From: CAIQOK01 sp043781315
GTDB taxonomy: Bacteria > Verrucomicrobiota > Verrucomicrobiia > Limisphaerales > CAIQOK01
Direction: 5' to 3'
Assembly: GCA_043781315.1 (NCBI GenBank)
Contig: JAYWBR010000499.1
Location: 1 to 8,870 of the forward strand
Length of the DNA: 8,870 nt
In this document: positions 7,461 through 8,870 of the stretch, piece by piece
Layout of the letters: each line of letters begins with the position of its first letter
Position numbering within the stretch: position 1 is the stretch's first letter
Program-made: the position numbers and the translations under genes
Notes under the pieces: generated by a model
What the model saw: the letters and a program-made list of their open reading frames with translations, nothing else
The model's database searches: none
What the model was told of the DNA's origin: nothing

Positions 7461-7464
<4 letters not shown>
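5707..7464 (+). CDS. DUF58 membrane protein with extra N-terminal domain
   Basis: 585 residues. The DUF58 part (about 140-585) has two adjacent membrane helices (about 165-184 and 193-212), a beta-rich stretch (230-355), and the family motif SLRDYRWGDPVRHIHW (389-404), followed by KPIVKEFEDDY. A VWA-like segment follows: HALVLDTFTDD (426-436) sits where a VWA metal site would be but lacks the DxSxS pattern, as is usual for DUF58. Residues 1-126 are extra: a soluble alpha/beta segment with FDLPANNANLLPRV (21-34), LILDVEEVRFSRGGRLRALL (46-65), cysteines C91, C95, C101 and FGPSQLWKEVRQLE (105-118). I do not recognise it. Codon use there matches the rest, so it is coding. An internal ATG at 6085, with GGGAG eight bases upstream, could start a 459-residue DUF58-only form. 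It lies between the MoxR and transglutaminase genes, its usual partners. Role in the envelope is inferred. Confidence 0.93.
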
Positions 7465-7576
<112 letters not shown>

Positions 7577-7580
<4 letters not shown>

Positions 7581-8870
7581 AACCGCCGCCGCTATTGCTC
7601 GCCGCCGCGCTCCTGTTCTGGGGCTGGCAGACGGATTTTTTCCTGGTGAGCCTGCTGCTGGCGTTAATCTTGGAAAGCGCCCGCGTGACCAAGGCGCGCT
7701 GGGATTTTTCGGACGACGACCTGGCGCGGCTTTGGACGTTCTGCACGCTGCTGTTTCTCGGCACGGCGGTCTATGCGTTCACGGCCAACGAGGGGCCGTC
7801 GCACTACCTGAGTTTTTTTGAGAATCCCACCCCGTCGAACACCAGCGGCGCGGGCAATGCGAGCGCGCAGGCGGCCGCGGCTTTTTTCCGCTGGCTGCCG
7901 ATGACTTTTTTTCTGTTCGTGGCGGCGCAGACCTTCAGCACGCGCGAGGTGATTCCATTGAACACGATTGACCTCATCATGCGCTTGCGCTGGAAGCGCG
8001 ATGCCCGCCTGGGCCGGCCGCTGCCGCCGCCGCGCGGGGTGAATGTCGGCTTTCCCTATTTTGCCATCTGCCTGTTTTCGGCGAGCATCCATGAACCGCA
8101 GCCTAATACGGAATATTTCTGGGGCGTCTGCGCGCTGCTGGTGTGGGCCTTGTGGACGCAGCGTTCCGTCCGTTTCGGGAGTGTCATCTGGGCGGGCGCG
8201 CTGCTGCTGACCGTGGGACTCGGCTTCGGCGGACAATATGGCATCATCCAGTTGACCGGCTATTTTGGCCGGATGAATCCGCAGTGGCTTTCGCAATTTC
8301 TGCACCCGCAAAAAGACCAGTCCCAAAGCCGGACGGCCATCGGGAGCATCGGCCAGTTGAAACTGTCCGGCAAAATTGTCATCCGCGTCGAACCCCGGGT
8401 CGGAGCGCCTCCGGAGTATTTGCGCGAGGCCAGCTATCGCGCGTATCGCCAGCCGACCTGGCTCGCGGGCCGGTCGCGCGAGGATTTTGATCCCGTGACG
8501 CCCGACGCCAGCACTTCGACCTGGCGGCTGGTGCCGGGAAAAACCAATTCGGCCGCCGTCCAGATCGGGTGTTATCTCGAAGGCGGCAGCGATCTGCTGC
8601 CCTTGCCCGAAACCTGCGGCCAGATTGAAAACCTCCAGGCCTACAGCATGCGCAAAAACTCCGCCGGTGCGGTGCGCGCCGAAGGCCCGGGCGTGCTGGT
8701 GTTCGACGCCCTCTACGGGCCGGGGGCGATGATTGATTCGCGGCCGGATGAATCCGACTTGAATGTGCCGGACAACGAAATGGCGGCCATCAACCAGGTT
8801 ATTTCAGAAATGCACTTCACCCACACCAACAGCCTGGCGGCCCGGCTGCGGGTAGTGAACAATTATTTCC
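7577..8870 (+). CDS. TgpA-like membrane transglutaminase (N-terminal part; runs off window)
   Basis: 431 codons are present without a stop. My translation starts MKPPPLLLAAALLFWGW and contains about six to seven hydrophobic segments in the first 220 residues (roughly 5-17, 20-33, 53-69, 106-120, 158-171, 180-194, 203-218). A soluble region follows, containing REASYRAYRQPTWLAG (283-298), the place where TgpA-type proteins have a conserved Tyr/Trp stretch before the transglutaminase domain. The last residues, with IDSRPDESDLNVPDNEMAA and then RLRVVNNYF, look like the approach to that domain; the Cys-His-Asp triad would be beyond the edge, so catalytic activity cannot be judged. The identification leans on membrane topology plus the MoxR and DUF58 genes before it, the standard neighbours of TgpA/DUF3488 proteins. 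ATG 7577 overlaps the stop of a 39-codon ORF formed by the preceding repeat. No Shine-Dalgarno is present. Confidence 0.85.

Noticed and set aside
7664..8326. Minus-strand ORF (220 codons) opposite the transglutaminase gene
   Set aside because: The plus-strand frame is open to the window edge and encodes ordered membrane segments; the antisense product has no motifs.

Overview
The window looks like chromosomal DNA from a free-living, GC-rich Gram-negative bacterium (about 60% GC by eye). My best guess is the Verrucomicrobiota, in the Pedosphaera/Limisphaera area. This rests on a futalosine-type menaquinone gene, a DUF6941-type small protein, start codons without Shine-Dalgarno sequences, and many GC-rich inverted-repeat elements between genes. 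The lineage is inference; no rRNA or other marker is present.

The left part (1-3694) carries three minus-strand genes, in transcription order: mqnC (3694-2603, cyclic dehypoxanthinyl futalosine synthase of menaquinone synthesis), a radical SAM protein with a SPASM-like cysteine module at its N-terminus (2383-1304), and argH (1193 to beyond the left edge, argininosuccinate lyase, last ~60 residues missing). Gaps of 219 and 110 bp separate them, so a single operon is possible but not shown. Their functions are unrelated: respiratory quinone, unknown radical chemistry, arginine.

The right part (3976-8870) is on the plus strand. A small DUF6941-like protein (3976-4380) comes first. After a 353-bp gap comes a compact trio: a MoxR-type AAA+ ATPase (4734-5678), a DUF58 membrane protein with an extra N-terminal domain of about 130 residues (5707-7464), and a TgpA-like membrane transglutaminase (7577 to beyond the right edge). 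MoxR/DUF58/transglutaminase is a recurrent set, usually thought to act in envelope protein maturation or stress. The transglutaminase catalytic triad lies outside the window.

The intergenic DNA is the most unusual part. Three gaps each hold a 154-170 bp element that starts GTRGCR, ends YGCYAC and shares an internal CGGCTCYACGRC box, which looks like a MITE/REP-like family. A different element, four perfect ACATCGA heptamers facing a degenerate inverted copy, fills the DUF58-transglutaminase junction. It is open in one frame, so that a 39-codon ORF overlaps the stop of one gene and the start of the next. I see no tRNA, rRNA, CRISPR array, transposase or phage gene.
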